DNA from: Cryptomeria japonica
Taxonomy: Eukaryota > Streptophyta > Pinopsida > Cupressales > Cupressaceae
DNA: 64,000 nt
Reading direction: 5' to 3'
Assembly: GCF_030272615.1 (NCBI RefSeq)
Contig: NC_081406.1
Coordinates: 139,277,361-139,341,360 of the forward strand
In this document: positions 50,640-62,471 of the stretch, in pieces
Position numbering within the stretch: the first letter of the stretch is position 1
Layout: each line of letters begins with the position of its first letter
The notes under the pieces: model-generated
Told to the model about the DNA's origin: nothing
The model's database searches: none
What the model saw: only the letters and a program-made list of their open reading frames with translations
Made by a program: the position numbers and the translations under genes

Positions 50640-52740
50640 AACAACAACTTAAAAAAAAACTTAAAACAAGAGTGGATAACAATAGTAAAAGAGAGCAACA
50701 CGTGTATACCCCATAGGTCTAGAGAAAATTTAAACACATCATAAGAAAAAACAGACAAGCCTAAACCTAGGGGGTTGGCTTATGGAGTGTAGCTATCTCG
50801 ATGACGCTGTCCCAGTCCTTAGGAACCTATAGAGTTCCTTGTAGGATTGTTTATCCACAAAATATTCAGCAGTCTTGTCCTATAGGAGACAAAGGATCAT
50901 CGTCGAGTTGTTCATGATTCTCATGCAAAATTTGTTGATGCTAACCAACTGCGTATCTCTGATGTCCCATCTGTTCTTCATATCCTTGAGTTCCTCCTTC
51001 ACATTTTGTATTTCCTTGTCCACTTCAACACTGTCTAGATGGTTTTGTAGATCTCAGACCTCATATTTGAGTGCCTGGATCTCATCATCCCTGGGGAGGT
51101 CAGTGGGCTCCAGTATCTCATCCATCTGCATTTCTTGTTGGTCCTCTTCCATGGGAGAGAATCTCATCTTTTTTCTTCTTCTCCCTTTCTTGTCACTTTT
51201 CTTACCCTTATCTATTCCTTCTAGTACCACAACCCCTTTGTTACCCTCGAGCCCATCATCCAATTTAGAAGCTATCGTAATGACTGGGTCCACATTCTGT
51301 ATAATTTTATATGGGGCCACATCTTCAAAATTATCAGTGGCGAGATCATTTGTTGCATTCAAATCTTGAGGGCCCTGTAGGGATCAAAGTCATCCATGAC
51401 AATTTGATTCTTATCATTTTTCTCACTAGCACCCTTGGAAGAAAGCCTTTGGTACCTTCTCCTTCCCCCAGATTCTAGACAAAGTCATCTTCATCCATGT
51501 CCTCCAAGATGGAATTATTAATCATAATTTGTTTTCGTTTTCTAGGATATTTACCCTTGCTCTTAGAGAAAAAGGGTTTCCACTCTTTAGTAGTAGAGGA
51601 GGAATGGAAGGTAGGGGGGCTCAACTCAGTGACGGTAACTAAAGAAGAGGGGAGAGGGGAGGAAAAACAAGCTTCATTAGAGAGTTGGAATAATCTAGAA
51701 GGGGCCACTCCACTTGCAGATGCCATCCAATGGTGAGAGGCATGCAAAGGGGGTTGAACTAACATAACATTATGTGGAGGGTGGGGAGGGGTTTATAAGG
51801 CCAAATGTTAGCAATATCTAGCCTATTAATCAGACCCTGGTGGAGGGGAATAGGTTGTTTATCCTCATTCTTTAGGTCAAGGGATTCCTTGATATATTAT
51901 TCCAGAGAATACATAAGATAGAAAGGACAACATAAAAGATCATGACTCCTTAAATGATTTATCAAGGGCAAATGATAATAATATTAAACTTTGAGGTAGC
52001 TCTCAAGAGAAATATTTTATTATCATTAAACATACCATGTCCCATGGATGTTTGAGTACATCTTTGGTGAAACCACCTTGTAATTTGATAGGGGCCTCCT
52101 TCCCCTTGAAGAATCAGGTTGTTGATGTTTCTTGCACGACTCATCTGCTTCCATTTCCTTCCCTCTAGAAAAAGGCCAGCCACACGAGCAATCACTCCGC
52201 CATAAAATTCAAAGGAGATTCCCCCAACAATAACTCTATGATTATTATAAGAAACTGTGAATTGAATAGAGAGTTGTTCATCATGTCCATGCAGGTTTTC
52301 CTTGAATTGCATCAGCCACCTTCAATGCAGTAGTTCCAAACTACTAGGTCCTTCTTGCAATTGTTGGGCTTATCTGGCTTAAAGAAAAATATATTCCCTC
52401 CCATGGTAGATTCACTAGAATTAATGGCTAAAGAAATTTCTTGAACTCTCGACATAAACCCTTTAGATTGAAAGATAGCAAAAAAAAAGACCTTGTAAAA
52501 ATAAGATTAGCTTTAACAAAAATGTGAAAATTATAGAAATCATACAAGCCAGCGGTGAAATAATTTCTCAAATTATCCTTCAGACAAAGAAACACGTGTG
52601 AAGGGTAACTCCATCCTTGCAAAGTGACATTAGTGATTAATGACGTTGCCTTGGTTGGGGCATAAGGAATAATCATTAATAAGACACCCATGTGTCCATC
52701 AAATCTCTTTTCTTTCCACGAGTGCATGAATTTCTAGAGG
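50640..52740 (-). other. Unidentified reading frames downstream of the LINE RNase H
   Basis: Three or four consecutive - strand frames follow the LINE RNase H domain in the same orientation: 52428-52727 (aromatic-rich), 51962-52312 ('FYGGVIARVAGLFLEGRKWK'), 51475-51765 (Ser/Pro-rich then Lys-rich) and 51054-51362 (acidic-lysine-rich, 'DKGKKSDKKGRRRKKMRF'). They seem to be pieces of one frame-damaged protein of about 500 residues with a nuclear-localisation-like basic patch. I do not recognise a family. They may be the ORF1 of a second LINE or a captured transcript. Confidence 0.35.
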
Positions 52741-52976
52741 TGTGACATGTGCTCAAACCCAAACTTAAACTACATCATTAAAGGAAACACAGAGAGGCAA
52801 TACCAAGTGATGATTGCGAGGAGGTCACATACATAGAGGCTTAGTTGGCAGTCCACGTCATATGACCATTATTGCTAGTTGAAATTGAGTCAAGATTATT
52901 CAAATTTGAAAACTCCCTCTTCCAATAACACCCACAACCCAGATGAGGAGGGCGGGTAAAATTAGAGGGGAAGATA

Positions 52977-53460
52977 TCAATGGGGGATCTGAGTGTTATA
53001 CTCTCTTCGGAGGAGTAGCCTAACATTAATGGGTAAGGAATTAAAACTCCTCCAACATCTTAGTCCTTGTCTAGGGAGGCCAAGGGCTGCCAAGGCATTC
53101 ACGACCCTATTACCTTCCCCAAAAACATGACCCATAGTGAAGGAGTCAAAATAAGATATTAGCATTAGAATATATCTGATAATTCCATCAATCAGCCAGT
53201 TGATATTATCTATCCCTTTAACAACATCCATGATGAGTTTGGAATCCCCTTCAATATCAATAGCCCAAATTCCAATAGAGAGAGTGATTTGAAGATCCCA
53301 AGAAAGGGCCATACCTTTAGCCTAGTTGCTAGTACAACCATTCAAATTGTTTGTATAAGCATCTACAAGCTCCTCAGAGTGTGATGTGAAGATTCCTCCA
53401 TCTGTTGTCAACCCCACAGAGTGTCTGGTAGCACTGTCAAAGTTTATCTTGGAGTAACTA
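52977..53460 (-). pseudogene. LINE RNase H domain
   Basis: 'MALSWDLQITLSIGIWAIDI', 'EGDSKLIMDVVKG' and 'HVFGEGNRVVNALAALG' match the RVT_3 RNase H of plant LINEs: the E and D catalytic positions and the final H-x-x-R-E-x-N-x-x-A-D-A-L-A block, with Asn for the last Asp. Upstream, 'DSATRHSVGLTTDGGIF' belongs to the same domain across a stop. Confidence 0.82.
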
Positions 53461-54671
53461 GGGGACAACGGTGACCACTTGGTATTCATTCTAAGAAAAG
53501 TTTTGGAGTTATCAAAGGTTGTAAAAGAGGATGAGATATTCTATTGAATAGCAAAATCAATGTCACTAATAGAGGGAGGGTTGGGGGGGTTTAACAACTA
53601 TAAAAAAGATATTCTCTGGAGCTTGAGGAAGGATATAATAACTATCTTTGTAGGGGTTTCAAAATCATGAGAGATCCTTTTATTCCTTTCCTTCCAAATG
53701 CACCAGCCCAGGTTCGATGCTATTACCCTCCATAGCTAGCGAATTAGGGGATTAGAAGTTGAACCCCTCCATTCCTACATCAGGTAGGTCAAATCCTCAT
53801 TCATGGTCCAATAAAGATTAAAATTTTGAAAAGACATCCCCCAAAGGGTTATAGAAAAACCACAATACAAGAGTAAATGAGGAACATTTTCTTCATCCAT
53901 TTTGCACATGACACATCTGTTAGGAAACTAGAAACCTCTTTTGGAAAGATTGTCTTGAGTGAGGATTTTGTTATGAAGGGAAGTCTCCCAAAAGAAATTA
54001 ATTTTATGGATGAGGTGAGGGTTCCAAACTTTCTTTCACCAATTGGGGCATTGTTATCCTCGAGAAGGATGCAACAAGTTGTCTTAACTAAAAATTTCCC
54101 ACTTGGGTTCCATCTCCTAATGAATTTATCTTCCTAGTGAAAAAGGGGTAGTCTGGCCTTATCGAGCATGTTTTATAGCTCCTAGGAATAAGGTAGAAGG
54201 TGGGGTTGGTCACAATAATAGGCCAAAATATCCTTCGAAGTGTTTGCAGAGAGATACTTGCTAACCCAATGACCAAAGAAAACAATAGTGCAGCCCTGTA
54301 GTCTCTTGAGCAAAGGGAAGGAAGTCAAAAGTTTATCTCCCAACCAATAGTCCTCCCATAAGTGGATGTTTCTTCCATCTCATATGAGGCACCTCAGACC
54401 ATGGGAGATAATTTATATGCACCTTATAATGTTGTTCCAAATTTTGGAGCCCTTGGGGACACTGTCCAAGTCCAGAACCTTGTGGAAACTGTCTTGACCA
54501 AGATATTTTGCACACATAATGCGGCCCTAATTAGAATTTTGGTAGGCTAACTTCCAAGAAGTTTTATCCATAAGAACTTTATTGAAAAGAGAAATTTTCC
54601 TAATTCCTATCCTGTAATTTCTATTCAGGTTGCAGAATTTGTCCCAGCCAACCAAATCCAACCTCTTATTT

Positions 54672-55019
54672 TCATCGATACCTGTCCAAAGAAAATTTTC
54701 TTCTTAAAGCTTCGTCTTCATCTAGTGATATATGAAAAATATACTCCTTGATTGCATACAATTTGCTACTATGTTCCTTTTTCTTAAAACAAATATTTCC
54801 ATAAGTGTTTTTGTTCCATCCCTTAACATTTCTTTGAATCGGGCCTAGTGTTTTAGTCACCCTGAACATAAGTGTAACTGTGATAGGGGTGTTTCGACAT
54901 CTTTTGATGTAGTTCCTAAACTCTGGATGAGAATTCCATATTAATTCATAACAGAAATGGTAACCTACATTGGCATGCTGAGAAGGACACAACAAGAGTA
55001 TGGGATTATGGTCAGGCAC
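54672..55019 (-). pseudogene. LINE endonuclease C-terminal part
   Basis: It begins 'PDHNPILL', the conserved SDHxPI end of the EEP fold with the catalytic His. It continues 'KTLGPIQRNVKGWNKNTYGN', the linker to RT ('W.K..YGNI...K'). It runs out at the deletion junction. Confidence 0.8.
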
Positions 55020-56583
55020 CGTCTAAGGTAAGGCAAACAAGGAGGAATTGAAACCAAGATCCCAGTTGCACAAAATAAAAAATATTTCAAATTTGACCTA
55101 GATGGGATGATCACCTTTCCTATGATTGGACAAAGTAAAAATTTGTCAAATCAACTCCACATCCATCAGCCCATTCTTCTTAATAAAATTAGCCAAGTTT
55201 GTCATGTTATCAGAATAATCTAGGAGGCCCCCAATATTTTCATAAGAGAAAAGAGGGGAGTTTAAATCCTTAGCAAGCATCCAATGAACATCAAAGTCAC
55301 TCTAGACTAAAAGGGAGATGTCATTCAAGGGGGTAAAGTGATGCATTTTAGTTTTGGTGACATAAACATTGATAAGAAACTAGGAACCATTATGGGAAGA
55401 TAACTTAGTAGCAAGGAAGCTAGTTGAGGAAAAGACCAAAATGCTAGAAAATCATAGGGGATCCCACATAATAATACCTCACCAGAGGCCCCAATGGAGT
55501 TACTAATGAGAAAATAGAAACTAGGTCATATTTTGGCAGCAATGATAATAAAAGAGGTATCAATCATTTTAACTTCCTGAAGTAAGAGAACATCTATCTT
55601 GTTTTTTGGAACATATTAATTGTGGGGGCTATTAAGGCCCCACATGTTCCATGAAAGGATCTTCAATTATTAACTTTGGTTGATTCCTCTAGGGTCCTAT
55701 TCCTTCCATTGGTGATTTCCCTAGTCACTTCCTTCTGTTAAGATAGTCTCTACGATGGTTGGAGATCACCTTTGGTTCAGTCCCAACATTATCTTTCATG
55801 TTCCTAGTCTTTCTCCTATGTGTAATCCAACCATCATCACCAGAGAGGAGACAAATGCTTGATGAGGCCCTCAATGAAGAAAAATTCTTCAAAGGTGTAG
55901 AGGGGATAGTCGTGCTAGTCAAACAAGTCTACACAGTCGTCATTATTCAGAGCCTTGGAATTTGGGGTCATGACCTCCCTATTTTTGCTAGAAAGAGTTG
56001 AAGGCTAGTTTGGGATCTCCCCCTCCTCGAGAGGTGTCTCCCCAAAAGTGGGGCCAGAACTAGGCATGCTAGAGGAAATCAAAAGGGCTTGCCCATCCTC
56101 ATTAGGTAGAGGTTGAGGTACCCCTTGTGAAATGTTATCATTCATAGAGTCTGGTAAGGAGGGGAAATGGGTTACAATAACCCCACCAATAGGCTTAGTA
56201 GGGGATTCTAGTAGCTTATCTATTCCTTCTTAGACAAGATAGTAATCACTATCTGTCACAAGACTAGTATCCTTGTTCTCTATGGAGTCCACATTGGCCA
56301 TAGGTCCTTTAAGCTTGAGAGGATTAGGATTAGGGGCCTTACATTCAACGACTAGATGGCTAACTTTGAGCATTTTTGACAAAAGAGAGTAGCATCTTCA
56401 TAAACCAAATCCTAAGTCTAACTTCCTAATTGGATTTCAAAGTTTTAAAGTAGGGAAGATTTTCACTGACCATAGCCAAACCACAGAAACAAGCATACAC
56501 CAACTTGGAGTTAGCCTGGTAATCTAATCTTCCACTACAAAGTGCCCAAACATATTTCCAATCCATGTAAACACCGATTCATC

Positions 56584-56835
56584 CTAGTATTCCAATGGTA
56601 GTCCTGAAAGACATACCCAAACAGGGGCGAACTTATCCAAATCAATTGTCAGGTCAAAACTTGGTTTCCATCTACATAGAGAAAGGTGATGTTTTCCATA
56701 CATCCAAAATCTAGAGAGAACCATGAGAACATCCTCCTCCATCATAAACTTAAGAAGAAATAAAGCACTAGGCATGGCACTAATAGAAACAATACCCTTT
56801 AGCTTCCATTTTGTAGCAAGCCATTTCCTAACCAT
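56584..56835 (-). pseudogene. LINE ORF1 DUF4283 domain
   Basis: 83 codons: 'ALFLLKFMMEEDVLMVLSRF', 'WKPSFDLTIDLDKFAPVWV' and 'LSGLPLEY', the classic DUF4283 blocks (F.F....D...VL..GPW, W.P.F......APVWVR...LPLE.W). Frameshifted from its neighbours at both ends. Confidence 0.85.
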
Positions 56836-57012
56836 ATTGACAGTAGGTCTAAGGGAGAAAAATTATCCCACTAGAGTATTGTTCATGTTGGACACCATAC
56901 TATCCACCACTGCATGCGATAAGATAATAGTTGTGCTCTCCTCAATTTGTATTTAGTTAGGGAAAAAATTGGGGTTCTCCCCTCCTTAAGTGTTTCCAAC
57001 AAGCACATTCTT

Positions 57013-57441
57013 CTAGCCCTTGTCAAGTGTGCTACCATTTGGCAGCACCTTCTCTATCTCCCCATCTTCGAAAACAATCACATCATGAAAGACAAACACC
57101 TTGTAATTGGAAATGGTCATGTTTAAAGTTGAAAGGGGATCTGAATGCCTGGGTTGGGAAACTACCAAAGGTCCCAATGAAACCACCATCTCAATACCAT
57201 TTACTAACGTCTCATTCACATGTAGAGTGTTTTTAGGCCCCCCCACGAGATGAGTAGCCACCTTATCACCAAGGGAAGCATTATCCCTAGAAAGAGTAGC
57301 AAAATTTGTGACAAGGTTTGTCACCATAGTAGAATCTAGGAAAAGATCAACAGGTGGGGGGATCTGACCTCCACCTTCCATGGACACCATGAGAGAGGAT
57401 ATCCAAAATTCAAAATCGATGCAACAACGGGAACGTTGCAA
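57013..57441 (-). pseudogene. LINE ORF1 N-terminal part
   Basis: Open for 142 codons. A likely original start is the Met at about 57,390 ('MVSMEGGGQIPPPVDL'). Ser/Thr/Val-rich with no structured domain, like other plant LINE ORF1 leaders. It lies directly upstream of the DUF4283 part, in the same direction. Confidence 0.55.
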
Positions 57442-57449
57442 AGCACAAA

Positions 57450-58680
57450 ATATTAATGTACATAGTTTCTTTAAAAGATAATATTTACTTTCTAATAGGG
57501 AAAATTATATATATAATTTTAATTTCTAATGGTGAAAAGTGTATATATAATTTTAGATTTTTTTATATAACTAATCTTTCCACCACCCTAAACTACCTAT
57601 ACATATTCAAATTTCACTTTTAGAAATGCATATTTAAATTATTCATTTTTTAAATTCAAAATTAATTTTAACTTACCTTGTTTGCACACGTAACTATGAT
57701 TCAACTACAGTGATGTAGATCACTTTCTTTCTTGGCGATGAATGATGGCTTCAAATGTCTCTCCTTCCACTTTTTCTACAAGATTTATAGGTAGTCTCTT
57801 TTTTTCTTTGCTTAATAAGAAGTCGAAGCCGTTACTTTTGACTGGAGCTTTGAACCAATAAGATTATAATGGAGGACCCCATCCCCATAAATAGATTTGC
57901 CCTGCTGAGACATTAACACCTTATCTCTCCAATCATCATCTCTCCAACGAAAACTCAAACCTTATTACTCCAATCCTCCTTTGACACCTTATCTCTCCAG
58001 CTGGGGGGCTCCTTATCTCTCTGGAAACCTTATCACTCCAATAGGAACTCCTTATAACTCCATTCGGTAGCACTTCCCTCCCTTCACTCACCTACATTAT
58101 GCCTCACGTTGATTGCACTATTGGACTGCTAGTGTTGCACCTACCGCCGACAAGAATATGACATTGTCATAGCTAGTTCAACACAGCATAGAGGCGAGGT
58201 GCGATGAACAATAAATTGCAGATATAATAGATTTTAATCTCCAATGGGACAGATTTTTAATACAATCAATTAGTTTTTAATCGAATCTAAACACAGGAGT
58301 TGATAAATAACAACTAATTATAGTAAATTATTATTTTGTAACTATTGCAATAATCCAATATAAACAACTTCCCCTTTTTATCAATGCGCTTTAATTATAC
58401 TCCATATTAGGATCCTTCTTCATCATAATTCTTATAGCTAAATAGTTTATCATTCAAAATTTAATTTCATAAATATCATCACAATTATTCTATTTTCAAG
58501 TGAAGTAATTATTTAATCTAAATTGATCTAAACTTATTTGTGTGCTTTGGTTTATTTACCATGACTTAATATTAAAAAAATATATTTTTTCCTTAGAAGA
58601 GTATAACTATATTGATGATGTAACTAAAAAACAATTCAAAATAGAAGTTCTATTTCATTTCTAGCTTGAGCTTAATACAA
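57450..58680. other. Intergenic sequence between the LINE and the terpene synthase
   Basis: AT-rich. Around 57900-58080 a phrase like 'ACCTTATCTCTCCAAT' / 'CCTTATAACTCCATT' recurs five or six times (a small imperfect repeat). No gene was seen. Confidence 0.5.
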
Positions 58681-58684
58681 TATA

Positions 58685-58690
58685 TTTATT
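58685..58690 (-). terminator. Candidate polyadenylation signal of the terpene synthase
   Basis: AATAAA on the - strand, 62 bases past the original stop codon (58753). Position and sequence fit, but AATAAA is common in this AT-rich DNA. Confidence 0.4.
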
Positions 58691-58752
58691 TAATATTCCT
58701 CATACAATAGAGGCTACATATTCTTAAAACATACATATGAAGGGAATATGAA

Positions 58753-59048
58753 TCATATTGGAAAAGGTTCAATCATGGTTTTGATGATATGATTCTTTGT
58801 ATCTTTGCTAGCAACACTAAATCCATCTCTCTCTTTATAGAGAAGTTGTAAACCTCGGGATAGTGCATAAGCACAATCTTTGGTAATGGTGGAACATTAT
58901 CAGGTTTCAAATATTCCCAATTCAACTCTTTGAGGAGTTCATCACATAAGGCCATGAGATAATTTATAGCCTCTTTCTTAGTAGATCCAGGGTGGTCTCT
59001 CATATAACAAGTTATACAAGATACTGTTTCTCCACGATCAGCTTCAAC
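58753..59048 (-). CDS. TPS: TPS exon 10 (one-base deletion)
   Basis: It starts '[20 protein letters not shown]', completing the D-T-E motif with E528. The open frame runs to 'NVPPLPK' and then goes out of register at about 58878-58883 (CCAAAGATTGTG). The deleted frame stops at 58773. The family C-terminus '[20 protein letters not shown]...EPFPI' continues in the next frame to TGA at 58753-58755. Confidence 0.9.
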
Positions 59049-59147
59049 CTTTCAAATAGCAATCATAAAACATTAGTTTAGCTACCATTACACTTATTTA
59101 AGAAAAATAAAATAAATGCATATTGTATTAAATATTTTATATCATAC

Positions 59148-59396
59148 CTCAAAGGTTCTTGTATCACCTTTAACTCTAAGTGTTAAGCCTAAAAGTTCAT
59201 CAAACTTTGAAGGATAATCAATTTCTGGTAATATGTTTCCTGGAAGAATTGCATCTACTGCTAATATAGGTTGTAAAGTCACCACACGTGAGCCACCACT
59301 AACTTTTCCATTCTCTAAATACTCCTCCAAAGTTGGTACATAACCTTCAACAAGCCACTTTGCTTCTTGCATATATGAATCAATATAAACTTCCCA
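59148..59396 (-). CDS. TPS: TPS exon 9
   Basis: 83 codons from 'WEVYIDSYMQEAKWL' through 'GYVPTLEEYLENGKVSGGSR' to 'LRVKGDTRTFE', which begins the second metal motif (D521, T524). Acceptor ATTACAG, donor GAG/GTATGA. Confidence 0.95.
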
Positions 59397-59679
59397 CTGT
59401 AATTATAATGTTCAATAAAGTTCATGTTATTAGTAGTCATATCTATATATTTAATTAAAAAAAATGATAATTTTATGCTAAAATAGAAACATTCATTTTA
59501 ACCTTTAAATGCTGCAATTTAACTTAAAATAGAATTTTAATATAAACGTCTAGATATTGTATGAATAGATAACATTTACTATTTAAAAAAAAAAAATACA
59601 ATTTGAAGCTAACTATTCAATTCACTACAAAATAATAAGCTTTAGTTAAATTAATATAAATAAAAATAAATAAAATATC

Positions 59680-59930
59680 TTGAAATCTTCTCAAGCTTCT
59701 TTGTTTACTTTTTTTTATCCTTTGATGAATATTATAAACAACCCTCTTTATATTTTGCAAATTTATATATATACCATTTCACAAAACATAATTTCATATA
59801 ATTAAAAAGCTCTCTAATTTTTTTTTATTTAACATCTTCAATATCTTGAAACCTAAGATATGAAATCTTCTCAAGCTTCTTTACCTACTTTTCTTATCCT
59901 TTAATCAATAATATAAATAACTCTCTCTAT
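59680..59930 (-). repeat. 180-bp-spaced duplication in TPS intron 8
   Basis: 'TGAAATCTTCTCAAGCTTCT' and about 50 following bases occur at 59680-59750 and again at 59860-59930. This 853-bp intron is the longest of the gene. Confidence 0.8.
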
Positions 59931-60249
59931 AAGTCAAAAGTTATAAACAATTGTTTTCATATATATGACATATTTCTTAATTATCATAACATTATTTATA
60001 TTTTCTTTGGACATATGCCCTCAATATTCTAAATTCTTACACTCATAAACACCCTAAGCCTTCTTTACCTATTTAAGTGTTCTCGGATCCTTAGTAAAAA
60101 TCTCTTTCATTCTTCCTTAAATAAATTCAATAAAGTCGCCAAATATTATAGAAGGGCTCCAAATGTTTAGGAAAATATAAACTTATGTGATCGTTACTAT
60201 AAATTTTAAAAGAGAAAATAAGAGGAGAGATGAAAAAGTGGATTTATAC

Positions 60250-60388
60250 CGCGTTTTTAACATAGTCAAACATATCTCGGCCTTGAGTGATTTGGGCTTC
60301 TCTGACCATGTCCTTCACCCCATCATAGAAGGCTATATATGCAATTTTCATATACTCTGGTAGCCCCTCTGTGGCCGATGGATCCCAT
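60250..60388 (-). CDS. TPS: TPS exon 8
   Basis: '[20 protein letters not shown]...' to 'DYVKNA', the 'W....LPEYM...Y...Y' block. Acceptor TGAAAG, donor GCG/GTATAA. Confidence 0.94.
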
Positions 60389-60470
60389 CTTTCAACAAAC
60401 ACAAACATCATGCATGAGAAGTGCATAATTTCTTGCTTGATATGAATATTAAATTATTATAAATCATTAC

Positions 60471-60686
60471 TTTTTAATGGCTTCAGTGAAGAGTTGGAGC
60501 TCCTCATAAGTTCCATATGTGTCATAGATGTCATCCAAATATGTTACAAGTGCAGATAACTTTGCAAAGCCGATTCTGAATGCAGAATACTTTGGCTCAA
60601 TCACACCACCAGCTGCCCAAAAGTAGTATTCAACATGTCTATGTTGAGCAAATTCCAGTTTTGACAAACCGGATTCTACCCACCAC
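60471..60686 (-). CDS. TPS: TPS exon 7 (DDxxD)
   Basis: '[20 protein letters not shown]' leads to '[20 protein letters not shown]'. DDIYD binds the Mg2+-diphosphate complex. The acceptor at 60687 (GATGTAG) gives the family-typical 'LSRWW'. An alternative AG at 60693 would add two residues. Confidence 0.95.
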
Positions 60687-60779
60687 CTACATCTCCACAA
60701 AATCTACCCATTATAGTCGTTCACAATGCTTAGTTGCAAACTACTTGTGATAATTTTCTGCAACATACAAATGTATCAC

Positions 60780-60878
60780 CTTGAAAGGATCTGAAGCTCT
60801 CGTTGTTGCATGCACTGCATCATGTTGAAGTCCAACTTTGCTAGCTCTAAAACTTTTGTGTTACTCAAATGAGGCATT
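60780..60878 (-). CDS. TPS: TPS exon 6
   Basis: 'MPHLSNTKVLELAKLDFNMM' and 'QQRELQILS', the 'LELAKLDFN..Q..HQ.EL' block. 99 bases, acceptor CATGCAG, donor AG/GTGATA. Confidence 0.92.
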
Positions 60879-61372
60879 CTGCATGTATCAAATATCACAA
60901 AGTATGAAATCTAATTAGATCTTGCACATTTCTTTGTTGAACCAGATATTTCTTTCATCCATTTGAAGACATCTTAAAATAGAGGCCAATTAAAACTAAA
61001 GGAATCATTTATTTGAAGAAATTATCTTTTTGGGTATCAAAGACAAGTTATTATGTTAAATCCTTTTAATTAAGAGTTAAAGACTGAATAATATTAATTT
61101 TGTCAAAGTCAGTCTAAACATGATCTCAATCTCATCTCTTACAATATAAGGATTTTGAACTCAAAAACTTCACCAACAAACCAAAAACTCATCCACGACT
61201 TATTTTGATTTGTGTAAATTACTCATTAAATATTGCAGATAATTCAAAATTCAGATTAAAAAACTACAAACGTCTTTAAGTGTAATGTTGTTGAGATATA
61301 TAGAGATAATCATACGTATGATTTTTAAGTTATGCTATAGAAATTTTAAAAAATTTAAAATTACATGATTGC

Positions 61373-61485
61373 CCTTTTATGGTCTTTTCAGCCCATGAAT
61401 TATCCTATCCATATATCTCTATATAATGTCTTGCTTCCAATCTTGGCACATTAGTGTGCCATCCATACTCCAAATTGAATTCTAT
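61373..61485 (-). CDS. TPS: TPS exon 5 (premature TAG)
   Basis: '[20 protein letters not shown]' (RxR-containing block), 'YIEIYG', then TAG at 61405-61407 where relatives have Gln or Glu, then '[10 protein letters not shown]'. The frame continues normally after the stop, so it is one point change (CAG to TAG would do). The donor must be GG/GCAATC to meet exon 6 in phase. Confidence 0.85.
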
Positions 61486-61586
61486 CTGTTCATAAAAAAA
61501 AACTATCAAGATATATCTCTATTGATGTATATGATATACAAAAAAAATATGCATTTCTAATAATTATATTTAAGTTTAGTTTTCAC

Positions 61587-61795
61587 CTCTCTTGAAAGAT
61601 TGGAATCATCAATATTTTGTTGAGCTTTCTTTAAATATTGAGTGGAGAAAGATTTAGCTTCATCCATAACCTTCTCATTTGGAAATGCAATGAGTGATGC
61701 TCGAAATAGATTTATAATACTTTTTATTTCTTCATGTGATTGAGTACTAGACTTCAAGAATTGTCCATCTTTACTCTTGAAGTTCTCCAACACAT
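61587..61795 (-). CDS. TPS: TPS exon 4
   Basis: 'DVLENFKSKDGQF...' through 'INLFRASLIAFPNEKVMDEA' to 'NLSRE', the conserved 'LY.AS...FPGE..L.EA..F' region. Acceptor GGTAAG, donor GAG/GTGAAA. Confidence 0.93.
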
Positions 61796-61982
61796 CTTAC
61801 CAAAGAATAATATAGTAATTAGTGAATGGGACTGTAAGAATGTAGCTAGTTTAAAAAAGATTGGAAGATTAGACTAGTTAGACTAGTGAGCTCTAACAAA
61901 TGTTAACTAAATCCATACAATTTAATCAGCACATAAAACACATTATTATAAGAACAATAAACTATCTATTTAGAGTAAACAC

Positions 61983-62095
61983 CAGAAGAAACATTGTATC
62001 TATGAAGTCGAAGAATTCGAAAACCCAATGCAGTGGTATTGAGATCAGGATTAGAACTGCTCCTCCAAGTTCGAATGCCTTTGTTGTTCCAATAT
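61983..62095 (-). CDS. TPS: TPS exon 3
   Basis: 'YWNNKGI...[21 protein letters not shown]', matching the 'DL.TTAL.FR.LR.HGY.VS' block. 113 bases, acceptor TGTGCAG, donor G/GTGTTT. Too short for a standard ORF list, but required by phase on both sides. Confidence 0.92.
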
Positions 62096-62198
62096 CTGCA
62101 CATCAATAAAATTTAAGTTCCAACTTATATCCTTGAGCATTCAACATATAAAGCTAGCATATCTATCTTGTGGTTTAAACTTGGAAAAATCTACAAAC

Positions 62199-62386
62199 CT
62201 ATAAACATAATCAGGAGTTGCTTTTATCTCCTCTTGGAAATGTCGTTCAATTCCAAGGCGTTCAACATTATCTACCATGGAGAGGCATTGGAAGAGATCA
62301 TCTCCACTTTGTTTTGTCAACACTGCATTGAACATCTCCTTGACCTCCCTAACAAGTGCCTTGGAGCGTTCAACGTATGGAGGGCC
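62199..62386 (-). CDS. TPS: TPS exon 2
   Basis: 62 codons plus two bases, from '[12 protein letters not shown]' to 'TPDYVYR'. It contains '[20 protein letters not shown]', the diagnostic TPS N-terminal-domain block. The acceptor is ...CAACAG and the donor AG/GTTTGT. Confidence 0.93.
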
Positions 62387-62471
62387 CTGTTAATCAACAG
62401 CAAGATGAGAGAAGAAAAACAAAACAAAGAGAGTCATAACAACTAAAAGTAAGACCGTTAAAAATACTTGC

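Larger units (their letters stand above)
52840..57441 (-). mobile_element. L1-type LINE lacking its RT catalytic core
   Basis: On the - strand in order: ORF1 (57441 to about 55700) with a DUF4283 domain (56584-56835); ORF2 endonuclease (about 55670-54690) starting 'KILSWNMWGLNSP' and 'VLLLQEVKM'; then directly the RT thumb region ('FLWTGIDENKRLDLVGWDKF', about 54660); the zinc-binding region (about 53800-54010, 'NKILTQDNLSKRGF', 'PNRCVMCKMDEENVPHLLLYC'); and RNase H (about 53460-52980). The RT fingers and palm (about 400 residues in related LINEs) are missing at about 54,690. There are many stops. Confidence 0.82.

Noticed and set aside
50875-51369. 164-codon + strand Ser-rich frame
   Set aside because: Antisense shadow of the acidic/lysine-rich - strand frame 51054-51362.
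62168-62446. 92-codon + strand frame
   Set aside because: Antisense shadow of terpene synthase exon 2.
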